Under the pieces are notes generated by a model. The model saw only the letters and a list, made by a program, of their open reading frames with translations. It had not been told where the DNA came from and did no database searches. Positions 8,428-17,518 of a stretch of DNA of 64,000 bases are shown piece by piece. The translations under genes and the position numbers were made by a program. The first letter of the stretch is position 1. Every line of letters starts with the position of its first letter. The stretch comes from Bradyrhizobium zhanjiangense (GTDB lineage Bacteria > Pseudomonadota > Alphaproteobacteria > Rhizobiales > Xanthobacteraceae): NCBI RefSeq assembly GCF_004114935.1, contig NZ_CP022221.1, positions 6,593,001 to 6,657,000 on the forward strand, in the 5' to 3' direction.

Positions 8428-11400
8428 TCAATGAAAATCTCGCGACGGCGGCAGGATGCGGACGTTGCGGGGATGGCGGATTTTTTGCGCGGGGGTATCG
8501 GCGTGAGCGCGGGGGTCGTCGTTGAGGGGCTCGATCAGGTCGGCGCCTGACGGCACCGGATGCTTGCAGCTTAAGGCATCGTTGGCGAGACCGATCAGAT
8601 CGTGCGAGCGATCGATCATGCGCTGGGCGATGAGATGCGTCACCTTTTCGGGGCTGCTCTGGATATAGCCTTCGACCAGGATGAGGCGCGCGCCCATCAC
8701 CTCTTTGCGGTATTGCTCCATGATCTTGGGCCACACCACGACATTGGCGATGCCGGTTTCGTCCTCCAGCGTCATGAACACGACGCCGCTGGCGCTACCC
8801 GGCCGCTGCCGCACCAGCACGACGCCGGCGCAGCGAACGCGGCGCCGCTCGTTCTCATGGCTGACATCCTTGCAAGCGATGACGCGCTCGCGCGAGAACA
8901 TCTCGCGGAGGAACTCCATCGGATGTCCCTTCAGCGACAACCGGATGGTCTGATAGTCGGCGACCACCTGCTCGGCGCGCGGCATCACCGGCAATGGTTT
9001 TGCGTGCTCGTCCGGCTGCTCGCGCGCGGTGGCTGCCTCGAACAATGGCAGCGGCACGTCGTCGGGCAGCCGACGCACCTGCCATAGCGCCTCACGACGG
9101 TCGAGCCCGAGCGAGCGGAACGCGTCGGCATCCGCCAGCAGGATCAGCGCGCGCTTGGGCAGGCCGGTGTCGCGCGCAAAATCTTCCAGCGAGGTGAAGG
9201 GACGGCGGTTGCGGGCGGCGATAATGCGGTCGGCCCAGTCCTGGGCTCTCTCCGTATTGTTCTGAGCTACCTCCCCATCGTCATTCCGGCGCGCGCTACT
9301 TGGCGCGAGCCCGGAATCCATTCCTCCTCTACGCGGCCTCATGGATTCCGGGTTCGCGCTTCCGCCTTCGCTCTCAGAGCTTCGGCGGACAAGCCGCGCC
9401 CCTCGGAATGACAGCTGGGAGCGCTTCAGGCGTTCCTCATCCTCATCCAGCCAGTGGAAGCCGTCGATTTGGCGGAAACCGAGGCGCACGGCGCAATATT
9501 TGTCTCTCCCCTGCTCCAGCGTGTTCTGCGCAAAGCTGTAGGACACGTCGATGTCGCGCACCTCGACGCCGTTCTTGCGGGCATCGCCGACGATCTGTGC
9601 CGGGGCATAAAAGCCCATCGGCTGCGAGTTCAAGAGGCCGCAGCAGAAGGCGTCGGGATGGTAATGCTTCAGCCATGAAGAGATATAGACGAGCTGCGCG
9701 AAGCTCGCGGCGTGGCTCTCGGGGAAACCGTAGGAGCCGAAGCCTTTGATCTGGTCGAAGCAGCTTCTGGCGAAGTCGGCATCATAGCCGCGCGCGACCA
9801 TGTTGCCGATCAGCTTGTCCTCATATTTGCCGATGGTGCCGACATTGCGGAAGGTCGCCATCGAGCGGCGCAGGCCATTGGCCTCCTCGGAGGTGAATTT
9901 TGCCGCCTCGATCGCGATCCGCATCGCCTGCTCCTGGAACAGAGGCACGCCCTTGGTCTTATGCAGCACCTTGTAGAGCTCGTCCGCAGGACCATGCTCG
10001 GGCGACGGCGAGGGATAACGCACCTCCTCCTGACCGTTCCGCCGCCGTAAGTAAGGATGCACCATATCGCCCTGGATCGGCCCCGGACGTACGATCGCGA
10101 CTTCGATGACGAGATCGTAGAAGGTGCGCGGCTTCAGGCGCGGCAGCATGTTCATCTGCGCGCGGCTCTCGACCTGGAACACGCCGAGCGATTCCCCGTC
10201 GCAAAGCATGTCATAGACTTTGGGATCGTCCTGCGGGACGCTCGCCAGCACCCAGCGCTCGCCCTTGTGCTCCGCGATCAAATCGAAACATTTGCGGATA
10301 CAGGTCAGCATGCCCAGCGCCAGCACGTCGACCTTCATCATGCTGAGCGCATCGACGTCATCCTTGTCCCATTCGATGAAAGTACGATCGTCCATTGCGG
10401 CGTTGCCGATCGGCACATAGGTGTCGAGCCGGTCCTGCGTCAGCACATAGCCGCCGACATGCTGGGAGAGATGGCGCGGGAATTCGATCAGCTCGGTTGC
10501 GAGCTCGACCGCGAGGTTGATCATGGGATTGTTGGGATCGAGCCCGGCCTGCCTGACCTGCATGTCGTTGAGGCCCTTGCCCCAGCTTCCCCAGACGGTA
10601 TCGGCGAGCGCGGCAGTGACGTCCTCGGTCAGGCCCAGCGCCTTGCCGACGTCGCGGATGGCGCTGCGCGGGCGGTAATGGATGACGGTAGCGATGATCG
10701 CGGCGCGGTGGCGGCCGTAGCGGCGATAGACATATTGCATCACCTCCTCGCGCCGCGAATGCTCGAAATCGACGTCGATGTCAGGCGGCTCCAGCCGCTC
10801 CTTGGAGATGAAGCGCTCGAACAACAGATCGACCTTGGTCGGATCGACCGAGGTGATGCCGAGCACATAACACACGGCCGAGTTCGCCGCCGATCCCCGC
10901 CCCTGGCATAGGATATTCTGGCTGCGCGCGTAGCGCACGATGTCGTGCACGGTGAGGAAGTAATGTGCGTATTTCAACTCGGCGATCAGCGCGAGCTCTT
11001 TCTTCAACGTCGCATACAGTTTCTCGTCGATTTTGGTGATGCCGCCGAAATATTTGTCGACGCCGGCCCATGTCAGGTCCTCCAGATGCCCTTGCGCGGT
11101 CTTGCCCGGCGGCACCGGCTCGTCCGGATATTGGTATTTGAGCTGATCGAGCGAGAAGTCGATTGCGTCTGCAAAGCGCATGGTCTCCGCGACAGCCTCG
11201 GGGAAATCGCGGAACAGCCGCGACATCTCCCTGGGCGTCTTCAAGAATCGCTCGGCATTGGCTTCCAGCTTCCGTCCGACCGCCTCGATCGTGGTCTTTT
11301 CTCGGATGCAGGTCAGCACGTCCTGCAAGGGACGGCGCGCCGGATGATGATAGAGCACCTCGTTGGTCGCGAGCAGCGGCACTCGTGCTTCTGCCGCGAG

Positions 11401-11946
11401 ATCATCGAGCCGCGCCAGCCGGCGCCGGTCGTCGCCGCGATAGATCAGGCTCGCCGCCAGCCACACGCCCTCGGCGCGGCTGTCCTTGAGTTTCGCAAGA
11501 ACATCCAGCGCCTGCGCGGGTTCGAAACGATGCGGCAGCGTCAGGACCAGGAGCTGACCTTCCGAAAACGCGAGGAGATCGGCGAAGGTGAGACGGCATT
11601 CCCCCTTCTCGATCCGCGTGATGTCGTCGCCGCGCTTGCCCTTGGTGAGAAGCTGGCACAGCCGGCCATAGGCCGCGCGGTCGCGCGGATAGACGAGGAT
11701 GTCCGGCGTGCCGTCGATGAAGACGATGCGCGCCCCGATCAGGAGTTTCGGCTTGTGCAGCACCTCGGCATTGTCGAGCTCCTTGTAGGCGCGCACCACG
11801 CCGGCCAGCGTGTTGTGATCGGCGATGCCGATCGCGGGGATGCCGAGGATGCTGGCCTGATGCACATAGGCGCGCGGATCCGAGCCGCCACGCAGGAAGG
11901 AAAAATTGGTGGTGATGCCAATCTCGGCATAGGCAGGCGTGTTCAT
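8428..11946 (-). CDS. dnaE2: Error-prone DNA polymerase DnaE2 (ImuC)
   Basis: This 1172-residue C-family polymerase alpha subunit does damage-tolerant, error-prone synthesis with ImuA and ImuB. The N-terminal PHP domain shows IADHNTLAG. The palm carries the catalytic PPDIDVDFEH at 387-396, with Asp389, Asp391 and Asp393. The fingers, helix-hairpin-helix and OB-fold regions follow. The start at 11946 (MNTPAYAEIGI) gives the canonical N-terminus and a 4-base ATGA overlap with imuB, implying translational coupling. Residues about 846-889 are odd: they are encoded by a palindromic repeat inserted in frame (9280-9412), between the polymerase core and the region starting DWADRIIAARNRRPF. Without it the length would be usual for the family. 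Confidence 0.95.
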   Translation of the reverse strand: MNTPAYAEIGITTNFSFLRGGSDPRAYVHQASILGIPAIGIADHNTLAGVVRAYKELDNAEVLHKPKLLIGARIVFIDGTPDILVYPRDRAAYGRLCQLLTKGKRGDDITRIEKGECRLTFADLLAFSEGQLLVLTLPHRFEPAQALDVLAKLKDSRAEGVWLAASLIYRGDDRRRLARLDDLAAEARVPLLATNEVLYHHPARRPLQDVLTCIREKTTIEAVGRKLEANAERFLKTPREMSRLFRDFPEAVAETMRFADAIDFSLDQLKYQYPDEPVPPGKTAQGHLEDLTWAGVDKYFGGITKIDEKLYATLKKELALIAELKYAHYFLTVHDIVRYARSQNILCQGRGSAANSAVCYVLGITSVDPTKVDLLFERFISKERLEPPDIDVDFEHSRREEVMQYVYRRYGRHRAAIIATVIHYRPRSAIRDVGKALGLTEDVTAALADTVWGSWGKGLNDMQVRQAGLDPNNPMINLAVELATELIEFPRHLSQHVGGYVLTQDRLDTYVPIGNAAMDDRTFIEWDKDDVDALSMMKVDVLALGMLTCIRKCFDLIAEHKGERWVLASVPQDDPKVYDMLCDGESLGVFQVESRAQMNMLPRLKPRTFYDLVIEVAIVRPGPIQGDMVHPYLRRRNGQEEVRYPSPSPEHGPADELYKVLHKTKGVPLFQEQAMRIAIEAAKFTSEEANGLRRSMATFRNVGTIGKYEDKLIGNMVARGYDADFARSCFDQIKGFGSYGFPESHAASFAQLVYISSWLKHYHPDAFCCGLLNSQPMGFYAPAQIVGDARKNGVEVRDIDVSYSFAQNTLEQGRDKYCAVRLGFRQIDGFHWLDEDEERLKRSQLSFRGARLVRRSSESEGGSANPESMRPRRGGMDSGLAPSSARRNDDGEVAQNNTERAQDWADRIIAARNRRPFTSLEDFARDTGLPKRALILLADADAFRSLGLDRREALWQVRRLPDDVPLPLFEAATAREQPDEHAKPLPVMPRAEQVVADYQTIRLSLKGHPMEFLREMFSRERVIACKDVSHENERRRVRCAGVVLVRQRPGSASGVVFMTLEDETGIANVVVWPKIMEQYRKEVMGARLILVEGYIQSSPEKVTHLIAQRMIDRSHDLIGLANDALSCKHPVPSGADLIEPLNDDPRAHADTPAQKIRHPRNVRILPPSRDFH
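9280..9412. repeat. Palindromic repeat inserted in frame within dnaE2
   Basis: A block of about 133 bases begins GTCATTCCGGCGCGC and ends CGGAATGAC, an inverted pair. It also holds CCCGGAATCCAT/ATGGATTCCGGG arms and the hairpin TCCGCCTTCGC...GCTTCGGCGGA. This is the structure of an intergenic palindromic repeat, yet it sits inside the dnaE2 reading frame. On the coding strand it reads SFRGARLVRRSSESEGG... with no stop. Confidence 0.85.
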
Positions 11947-13535
11947 GCGAAGAGACCGTGCACATACCAGCTGGGAGGAACGGGCTTGCCGTCGTGATCG
12001 AAGCACTCCCCCTCATAAAGACCGTCGCGAAAAATCCAGAAGCGCAGGCCTTCGGCATCCTCGATACGGAAATAATCCCGCGTGAGCTGCTTGCCGTCCT
12101 GCCGCCACCATTCCATGGCGATGCGCTCGGGTCCCTCCACCCGCACCACCGCATGTAGCGCGCGGCGCCAGGTGAACTGATGTGGCGGACCGTCTGGCAC
12201 GGTCGCGAACGGCACCTTGATTGGCTCTGGCTTGTCGAACAGCCGCAAGGGGCGCAGCGGCGGCTCGCTCTCGGCACGTGCCGGCCATTCGGCCTGCATG
12301 GCAGCGGCGAGATGATGCTGCGCCGGCGCGGTCAGCACCGCGCATTCAGGGATATGGGTGTCCTGCGGCAGGTGCACGACGACACGCTTGCCGCCGATGC
12401 GTGCGGCAATGCGGTCGATCAGTGCGGCGAGCTCGTCATTGTCGTGGACATGAGCGTCGAGATCGCGCTGCTCCTGCACCACGATCTCGGTGCGGCTCGT
12501 CGACAGCCGCACCATGTCGAAGCCGAAGCCGGGATCGAGCGGATCGGCGAGTGCGTCGAGGCGCTCGCGGAACAGGCGGTCAATGACCGCGCTTCGCGTC
12601 ACCGGACGTCCGGTCTCGACCGTGATCGCGCGCACCACGCCGTCGGTGCGGAAAAAGGCGGCTTCCAGGCGCCGCGCGCCCTTGCCTTGCTTCTCCATGG
12701 ACGCGATCAACGTGTCGGCGAGCCGCGACAGCGTCATCGCAATCATGGTGTCGGTCGCGATCGGCTCGGCAAAACGCTTTTCCACGATGTAGTCGGGCAG
12801 CGGCTTGCGCGGGTTGATCGGCGCATCGCCCTGCCCCAGCGCATGCGCCAACAGCGTGGAGAATCGCGCGCCGAACCGCGCCGTGATCTCGCTCGGCGTG
12901 CGCGCGGCGACATCGCCGATGGTCTTCAGCCCGGCACGGCGCAGGCCAGTGGTGATGGTCTCGCCTGCGCCCAGCGCGGATATCGGCAACCGGCTGATCG
13001 CCTCCGCCTCCTCGCCATCGGCCACGATGGTGCCCGTGGCCTGCCGCGTCAGCGTGCGCGCGCAGACCGAGGTGCCGGCGATCGCCGCGCTGACGGCAAA
13101 CCCCTGCCGGGCCAATGCGCGGACCAACGTCCGCAACAACGCGGCCTCACCACCGAACAGATGCGCGCAGCCGGTGATGTCGAGGAACAGCCCGTGCGGC
13201 GAATCGAGCGCCACCAGCGGCGTGAAGCGGTCGCACCAGTCCGCGACATCGCTGAGCGTCTTCGCATCGGCCACGACATCGGCGTCGAATACACGCAGGT
13301 CCGGGCACATCGCCCGCGCATTCGCCAGCGGCTGACCGATATACAGGCCGAGGCGCTCGGCGGCCTCGTCCAGCGCATGAATCACCAGCGCATTGTTGTC
13401 CTTGATGACGACGATGCTTGGATCATTGCTCTTATGCAGTCCGACGTTGCCAAAGAACCGCTGAATCCGATCGATTGGCAGGCGCGGCAGCCACAGGCTG
13501 AGGACACGTCGACGGCTCACTGAACTGGCACTCAT
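11943..13535 (-). CDS. imuB: ImuB, catalytically inactive Y-family polymerase homologue of the mutasome
   Basis: This 530-residue protein starts MSASSVSRRRVLSLWLPRLP. That sequence replaces the VDMDAFFASVE-type active-site strand of true Y-family polymerases, so the protein lacks catalytic acids, as is usual for ImuB. It is thought to be the hub joining the beta clamp, DnaE2 and ImuA. A helix-hairpin-helix-like segment is at about 195-240. A PLRPLRLFDKPEPI segment near residue 440 resembles a degenerate clamp-binding motif (inference). The start codon at 13535 is inside imuA, giving a 104-base overlap in another frame. The stop codon overlaps the dnaE2 start (ATGA). Confidence 0.92.
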   Translation of the reverse strand: MSASSVSRRRVLSLWLPRLPIDRIQRFFGNVGLHKSNDPSIVVIKDNNALVIHALDEAAERLGLYIGQPLANARAMCPDLRVFDADVVADAKTLSDVADWCDRFTPLVALDSPHGLFLDITGCAHLFGGEAALLRTLVRALARQGFAVSAAIAGTSVCARTLTRQATGTIVADGEEAEAISRLPISALGAGETITTGLRRAGLKTIGDVAARTPSEITARFGARFSTLLAHALGQGDAPINPRKPLPDYIVEKRFAEPIATDTMIAMTLSRLADTLIASMEKQGKGARRLEAAFFRTDGVVRAITVETGRPVTRSAVIDRLFRERLDALADPLDPGFGFDMVRLSTSRTEIVVQEQRDLDAHVHDNDELAALIDRIAARIGGKRVVVHLPQDTHIPECAVLTAPAQHHLAAAMQAEWPARAESEPPLRPLRLFDKPEPIKVPFATVPDGPPHQFTWRRALHAVVRVEGPERIAMEWWRQDGKQLTRDYFRIEDAEGLRFWIFRDGLYEGECFDHDGKPVPPSWYVHGLFA

Positions 13536-14220
13536 CACATTTCCATTCCATGATCCACCGGCCACATGGGCCATGACGATTGCGCAAGAGCTCGGCATCG
13601 AAGCGCGGCGCCCCCCAGGCACTCCACACCGGGCCCGGCGGTGAATGCGCCGCGCGCAGCATCCATCGTGTTTCCGCGGTCGAGGGCATCGGTTGCGCGG
13701 CCATGCGCAGCAAGAGCCCGGTGACGCCGGAAGATTGCGCGGCCAGCGTCAGCTTGCGGCTCGCCACGAGATCGAACTGCCTGATCTCGCCCCAGAGCTC
13801 GAGCACCACGGCCCCCAGCGCATCGCAGGCGAGCGCGTCGGCTGAGGTGCGCAGTGCGCTCTCGACATCGGCGGCGCGCACCATCACCACGCGGCGCGGG
13901 TCGAGACCGAGTTCGGCAAGCCCGCTCATCGACAGCGCGCCGGTTTCGATTTCCGAAAAATCCTGCCGCACCCACAGCAGCGGCTTGCGTGCCATCACGC
14001 GGCCCGCAAGCCCCATGACGAAGCCCGTCGCGGCCGTTCCCTGCCGGCCCTCGCAAAACACCTCATGGATCGCCGCGCGTGCAAGCCCGCCCTTCAGCGC
14101 GGTATCCGCCTCGCTGTGGCCGAGCGCGACGCGATCGCGATGATGCACGACCTCCGCCGTCTCGATGCGCTCGATCTGGCTGCGCAAGGTCGCAAGCGCG
14201 CTGATGCGTGCGCCGCTCAT
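13432..14220 (-). CDS. imuA: ImuA, RecA-like accessory protein of the mutasome
   Basis: This 262-residue ImuA-family protein is distantly RecA/SulA-like. The segments EVFCEGRQGTAATGFVMGLAGRV and LLWVRQDFSEIE occupy the places of the P-loop and Walker B regions, but no clean Walker A is present. The start at 14220 (MSGARISALATLRSQ) is chosen because GAAGGAGCGGCGAGC precedes it. The reading frame extends further upstream to 14283 without a good ribosome site. The C-terminus (IMEWKCDECQFSEPS) is encoded within the 104 bases shared with imuB. It is the first gene of the imuA-imuB-dnaE2 operon, 66 bases from a LexA box. Confidence 0.88.
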   Translation of the reverse strand: MSGARISALATLRSQIERIETAEVVHHRDRVALGHSEADTALKGGLARAAIHEVFCEGRQGTAATGFVMGLAGRVMARKPLLWVRQDFSEIETGALSMSGLAELGLDPRRVVMVRAADVESALRTSADALACDALGAVVLELWGEIRQFDLVASRKLTLAAQSSGVTGLLLRMAAQPMPSTAETRWMLRAAHSPPGPVWSAWGAPRFDAELLRNRHGPCGRWIMEWKCDECQFSEPSTCPQPVAAAPANRSDSAVLWQRRTA

Positions 14221-14285
14221 GCTCGCCGCTCCTTCAGAGATTGATGCCGTGGTCCTCAAAAGAAGAACCAACGGCTGGCTCATTT

Positions 14286-14300
14286 GTTCATGATATGTTC
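14286..14300. promoter_or_regulatory. LexA box (GTTC-N7-GTTC) between imuA and the udgX-type gene
   Basis: The sequence GTTCATGATATGTTC is an exact GTTC-N7-GTTC direct repeat, the known LexA operator form of alphaproteobacteria. It lies 66 bases from the imuA start and 86 bases from the start of the divergent uracil-DNA-binding gene. An AT-rich TAATATAAA at 14301-14309 abuts it and is a plausible -10 element. It is the only such box I found in the intergenic space, so it could repress both directions. Confidence 0.9.
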
Positions 14301-14385
14301 TAATATAAAGCTAACGGCGCCCCGAGAGTCAATCGAATTGGCGCTCAGTCGGATTCATGAGCAGAATCAAGAGGATTCAAGTACC

Positions 14386-15783
14386 ATGTACCTCATCACT
14401 CTCGACAGCCAGACCGATTTCGAGAGCTGGCGCAAAACCGCCCGCGCGCTCGCACTGCATCAGATCGCGCCGGCCGACGTGACCTGGAGCGTGCAGGGCC
14501 GCGCGAAAGAGGCGGTGCCGGCCGGTCTATGCGAAGCGCCAGGCATTCCGCTGATCGAAACCGACGGCACCTTCAGCGTGCCGGCCAATTTCATCGAGCT
14601 CGCCCGCATCGCGGCCCTGCACCGCGACGGTGAACGCTTTGCGCTGCTCTATCGCCTGCTGTGGCGGTTACGGACCGACCACGATCTGCTCGAGACCAGG
14701 GCCGATCCGGACGTCGCGCAGGCGACAGCGATGGCCGTCAGCGTGCATCGCGACATGCAGCGGATGCGCGATGTCATTCGCTTCCGCGAGATCGGACGCG
14801 AGCACAACGCACATTACGCGGCCTGGTTCGTGCCGGAGCATCACATCGTCGAATTCACCGCCCCCTTCTTCGCGCGCCGCTACGCCGACATGCCCTGGTC
14901 GATCCTCACGCCCGACATTTGCGCCCATTGGGACGGCCACGCGATCTCCTTCACCCCGGGCATCAGCCAGACGGAGATGCCCGGCCCAAACCGGTTGGAG
15001 GAAACCTGGCGCCGCCACTTTCGGCCAGACCACCCGATCACGCCGGAAGCACCGAAGAAGAGTCACAGGAACCTGTCGAAAGCCTCGATACTTGAACCCC
15101 TGCTCGTCGATGCCGAACGCTGGACCGGCGGGTGGATCACCCCGCGGCCGGAGGCTCCGATGAAACGCAAGCTAGCTGCCGATGATCTCGACGCGCTCCG
15201 TAAGGAGGCCGCGCATTGCCGCGCCTGCCATCTCTACAAAGACGCAACCCAGACCGTGTTCGGCGAAGGCCCGAAGTCCGCCAACATCATGCTGGTCGGC
15301 GAGCAGCCCGGCGACAAGGAAGACCTCGCCGGCCATCCCTTCGTCGGCCCGGCCGGCCAGATGCTCGACCGCGCGCTGGAGGAGGCCGGCGTCGATCGCA
15401 AGAAGGTCTATGTCACCAACGCGGTCAAACACTTCAAATTCGTGCCACGCGGAAAGGTCCGCCTGCACCAGAAGCCGACTACGCCGGAGATCCGGGCGTG
15501 CCGGCAATGGTATGAGCGGGAAGTTTCGGCAATCCAGCCCGATCTCATCGTGGCGATGGGCGCCACCGCCGCGCAAAGCGTGTTCGGCAAGATCACCCCA
15601 ATCGGCAAAAACCGAGGCCGGCTCATCGACCTACCCGACGGCCGCAAGGCTTTGGTGACAGTGCATCCGTCTTATCTGCTGCGGCTGCCAGATCCCGAGA
15701 CCAAGGTGCTGGAATATCAGCGCTTTGTCGACGATTTGAAGATCGCGGCCGGCTTGCAGAAGAAGGCTGCACGGGCAGCCTAA
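14386..15783 (+). CDS. UdgX-family uracil-DNA binding protein fused to an N-terminal TIGR03915/DUF4130-type domain
   Basis: This 465-residue two-domain protein has at residues 1 to about 250 a DUF4130/TIGR03915-like putative DNA-metabolism domain, with conserved DMPWSILTPD near 168. Residues about 260-465 are a family-4-like uracil-DNA glycosylase of the UdgX type: the cluster cysteines start at HCRAC (278, 281), then come GEQPGDKEDLAGHPFVGPAG (305-324), NAVKHFKF, and GKVRLHQKP with His361, then VHPSYLLR. His361 matches the histidine that in mycobacterial UdgX bonds covalently to the abasic sugar after uracil excision. The ATG at 14386 is chosen over 14284 because the longer form would put the LexA box inside the gene. 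It is probably SOS-regulated. Confidence 0.9.
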   Translation: MYLITLDSQTDFESWRKTARALALHQIAPADVTWSVQGRAKEAVPAGLCEAPGIPLIETDGTFSVPANFIELARIAALHRDGERFALLYRLLWRLRTDHDLLETRADPDVAQATAMAVSVHRDMQRMRDVIRFREIGREHNAHYAAWFVPEHHIVEFTAPFFARRYADMPWSILTPDICAHWDGHAISFTPGISQTEMPGPNRLEETWRRHFRPDHPITPEAPKKSHRNLSKASILEPLLVDAERWTGGWITPRPEAPMKRKLAADDLDALRKEAAHCRACHLYKDATQTVFGEGPKSANIMLVGEQPGDKEDLAGHPFVGPAGQMLDRALEEAGVDRKKVYVTNAVKHFKFVPRGKVRLHQKPTTPEIRACRQWYEREVSAIQPDLIVAMGATAAQSVFGKITPIGKNRGRLIDLPDGRKALVTVHPSYLLRLPDPETKVLEYQRFVDDLKIAAGLQKKAARAA

Positions 15784-15881
15784 TACTGGCAGCAAAAACG
15801 GCCTTCACGCCTTAGTTGTCATCCGGCCTTCAAATCCATCGCGGACAATACCCTTACTTGAAAGTTAAGGGGCGTCCAGAC

Positions 15882-17510
15882 ATGACCGATGTTGCATTTG
15901 ACCGCGCGGTAACAGATCCCGCGCCCGTCCAGCCGGCCTCGCGGCCAAATCTCGACAAGGGCTTCAATCCGCTGACGTTGATCCTGTTCTTCGGCATCCT
16001 CGCCGCCGGCCTGCTGTTCGTCGCCTACAGCATCTATGTCGACGTCAACGCCACCGGCACGCGGGTGACGACCTACCTGCCCTACATCCTCCTGTTCGTC
16101 GCGCTCCTGATCGCGCTCGGCTTCGAATTCGTCAACGGCTTCCACGACACCGCCAATGCGGTGGCGACCGTGATCTACACCCATTCGCTGCCAGCCGAAG
16201 TCGCGGTGATGTGGTCGGGCTTCTTCAACTTCCTCGGCGTGCTCTTGTCCTCCGGCGCGGTCGCCTTCGGCATCGTCTCGCTGCTGCCGGTCGAACTGAT
16301 CCTCCAGGTCGGCTCCAGCGCCGGCTTCGCCATGGTGTTCGCGCTCCTGATCGCCGCGATCCTGTGGAATCTCGGCACCTGGTTCTTCGGCCTGCCGGCC
16401 TCCTCCTCGCACACGCTGATCGGCTCGATCATCGGCGTCGGCGTCGCCAACGCCGTCATGCGCGGCCGCGACGGCACCTCGGGCGTGGATTGGAGCAAGG
16501 CGATCGAGATCGGCTACGCGCTGCTGTTGTCGCCGCTGTTCGGCTTCATCTGCGCCGCCGTGCTGTTGCTGCTGCTCAAGTTCATCGTGCGTAACCCGGC
16601 GCTCTATGCCGCGCCCGAAGGCAACAAGGCGCCGCCGCTGTGGATCCGCGGCCTTCTGATCGCAACCTGCACCGGCGTCAGCTTCGCGCACGGCTCGAAC
16701 GACGGCCAGAAGGGCATGGGCCTGATCATGCTGATCCTGATCGGCACCGTGCCGACGGCTTACGCCCTCAACCGCGCGCTGCCGGAATCCCAGGTCGCCC
16801 AGTTCCAGAAGACCTCCGAGGCTGCCTCCAAGGTGATCTCGGCGAAAGGCGCGGGCCACAGCATCATCGGCGATCCTCGTCCGGCGGTGACGCAGTACAT
16901 CGCCCTGCACGAGCTCAACGACGGTACCTATCCCTCGCTCGCCGTGCTGGTGAAGGACGTCGGCGATCAGGTTGCCCGATACGGCACGCTGAGCAAGGTA
17001 CCCGCCGAAGCCGTCGGCAATACCCGCAACGACATGTACCTGACGTCGGAAGCGATCCGTTTCCTGATGAAGGACAAGGCGAACGATCTCAACAAGGATG
17101 AGATCGCGGTGCTCAACACCTACAAGGGCTCGCTCGATGCCGCCACGAAGTTCATCCCGAACTGGGTGAAGATCGCAGTCGCCATCGCGCTCGGCCTCGG
17201 CACCATGATCGGCTGGAAGCGCATCGTCATCACCGTGGGCGAGAAGATCGGCAAGAGCCATCTCACCTACGCGCAGGGCGCCTCGGCCGAGCTCGTGGCC
17301 GCCGCCACGATCGGCGCCGCCGACGTGTTCGGCCTGCCGGTCTCGACCACCCACGTGCTGTCGTCCGGCGTCGCCGGTACCATGGCGGCGAACGGTTCGG
17401 GCCTGCAATGGTCGACGATCCGCAACCTGCTGATGGCCTGGGTGCTGACCCTGCCCTGCGCGATCATGCTGTCGGCCACGCTCTACGTGATCTTCTCGCG
17501 GATGTTCTGA
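15882..17510 (+). CDS. PiT-family inorganic phosphate transporter
   Basis: This 542-residue polytopic membrane protein imports metal-phosphate with protons. It carries the duplicated PiT signatures: GFEFVNGFHDTANAVATVIYTHSLPA near residue 82 and VSFAHGSNDGQKGMG near 270, plus GLPVSTTHVLSSGV close to the C-terminus. About ten hydrophobic segments are visible. A hydrophilic stretch of about 125 residues (about 300-425) separates the two halves, as in the longer Pit proteins. The ATG at 15882 has AAGGGG about 10 bases upstream; the frame is open to 15816 without a better start. No PhoU-like gene is adjacent, so it looks like a stand-alone low-affinity transporter. Confidence 0.9.
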   Translation: MTDVAFDRAVTDPAPVQPASRPNLDKGFNPLTLILFFGILAAGLLFVAYSIYVDVNATGTRVTTYLPYILLFVALLIALGFEFVNGFHDTANAVATVIYTHSLPAEVAVMWSGFFNFLGVLLSSGAVAFGIVSLLPVELILQVGSSAGFAMVFALLIAAILWNLGTWFFGLPASSSHTLIGSIIGVGVANAVMRGRDGTSGVDWSKAIEIGYALLLSPLFGFICAAVLLLLLKFIVRNPALYAAPEGNKAPPLWIRGLLIATCTGVSFAHGSNDGQKGMGLIMLILIGTVPTAYALNRALPESQVAQFQKTSEAASKVISAKGAGHSIIGDPRPAVTQYIALHELNDGTYPSLAVLVKDVGDQVARYGTLSKVPAEAVGNTRNDMYLTSEAIRFLMKDKANDLNKDEIAVLNTYKGSLDAATKFIPNWVKIAVAIALGLGTMIGWKRIVITVGEKIGKSHLTYAQGASAELVAAATIGAADVFGLPVSTTHVLSSGVAGTMAANGSGLQWSTIRNLLMAWVLTLPCAIMLSATLYVIFSRMF

Positions 17511-17518
17511 ACTTCTTT

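Noticed and set aside
15784..15881. Possible PHO box before the phosphate transporter
   Set aside because: One half-site-like TTGTCAT is present, but the second half does not match.
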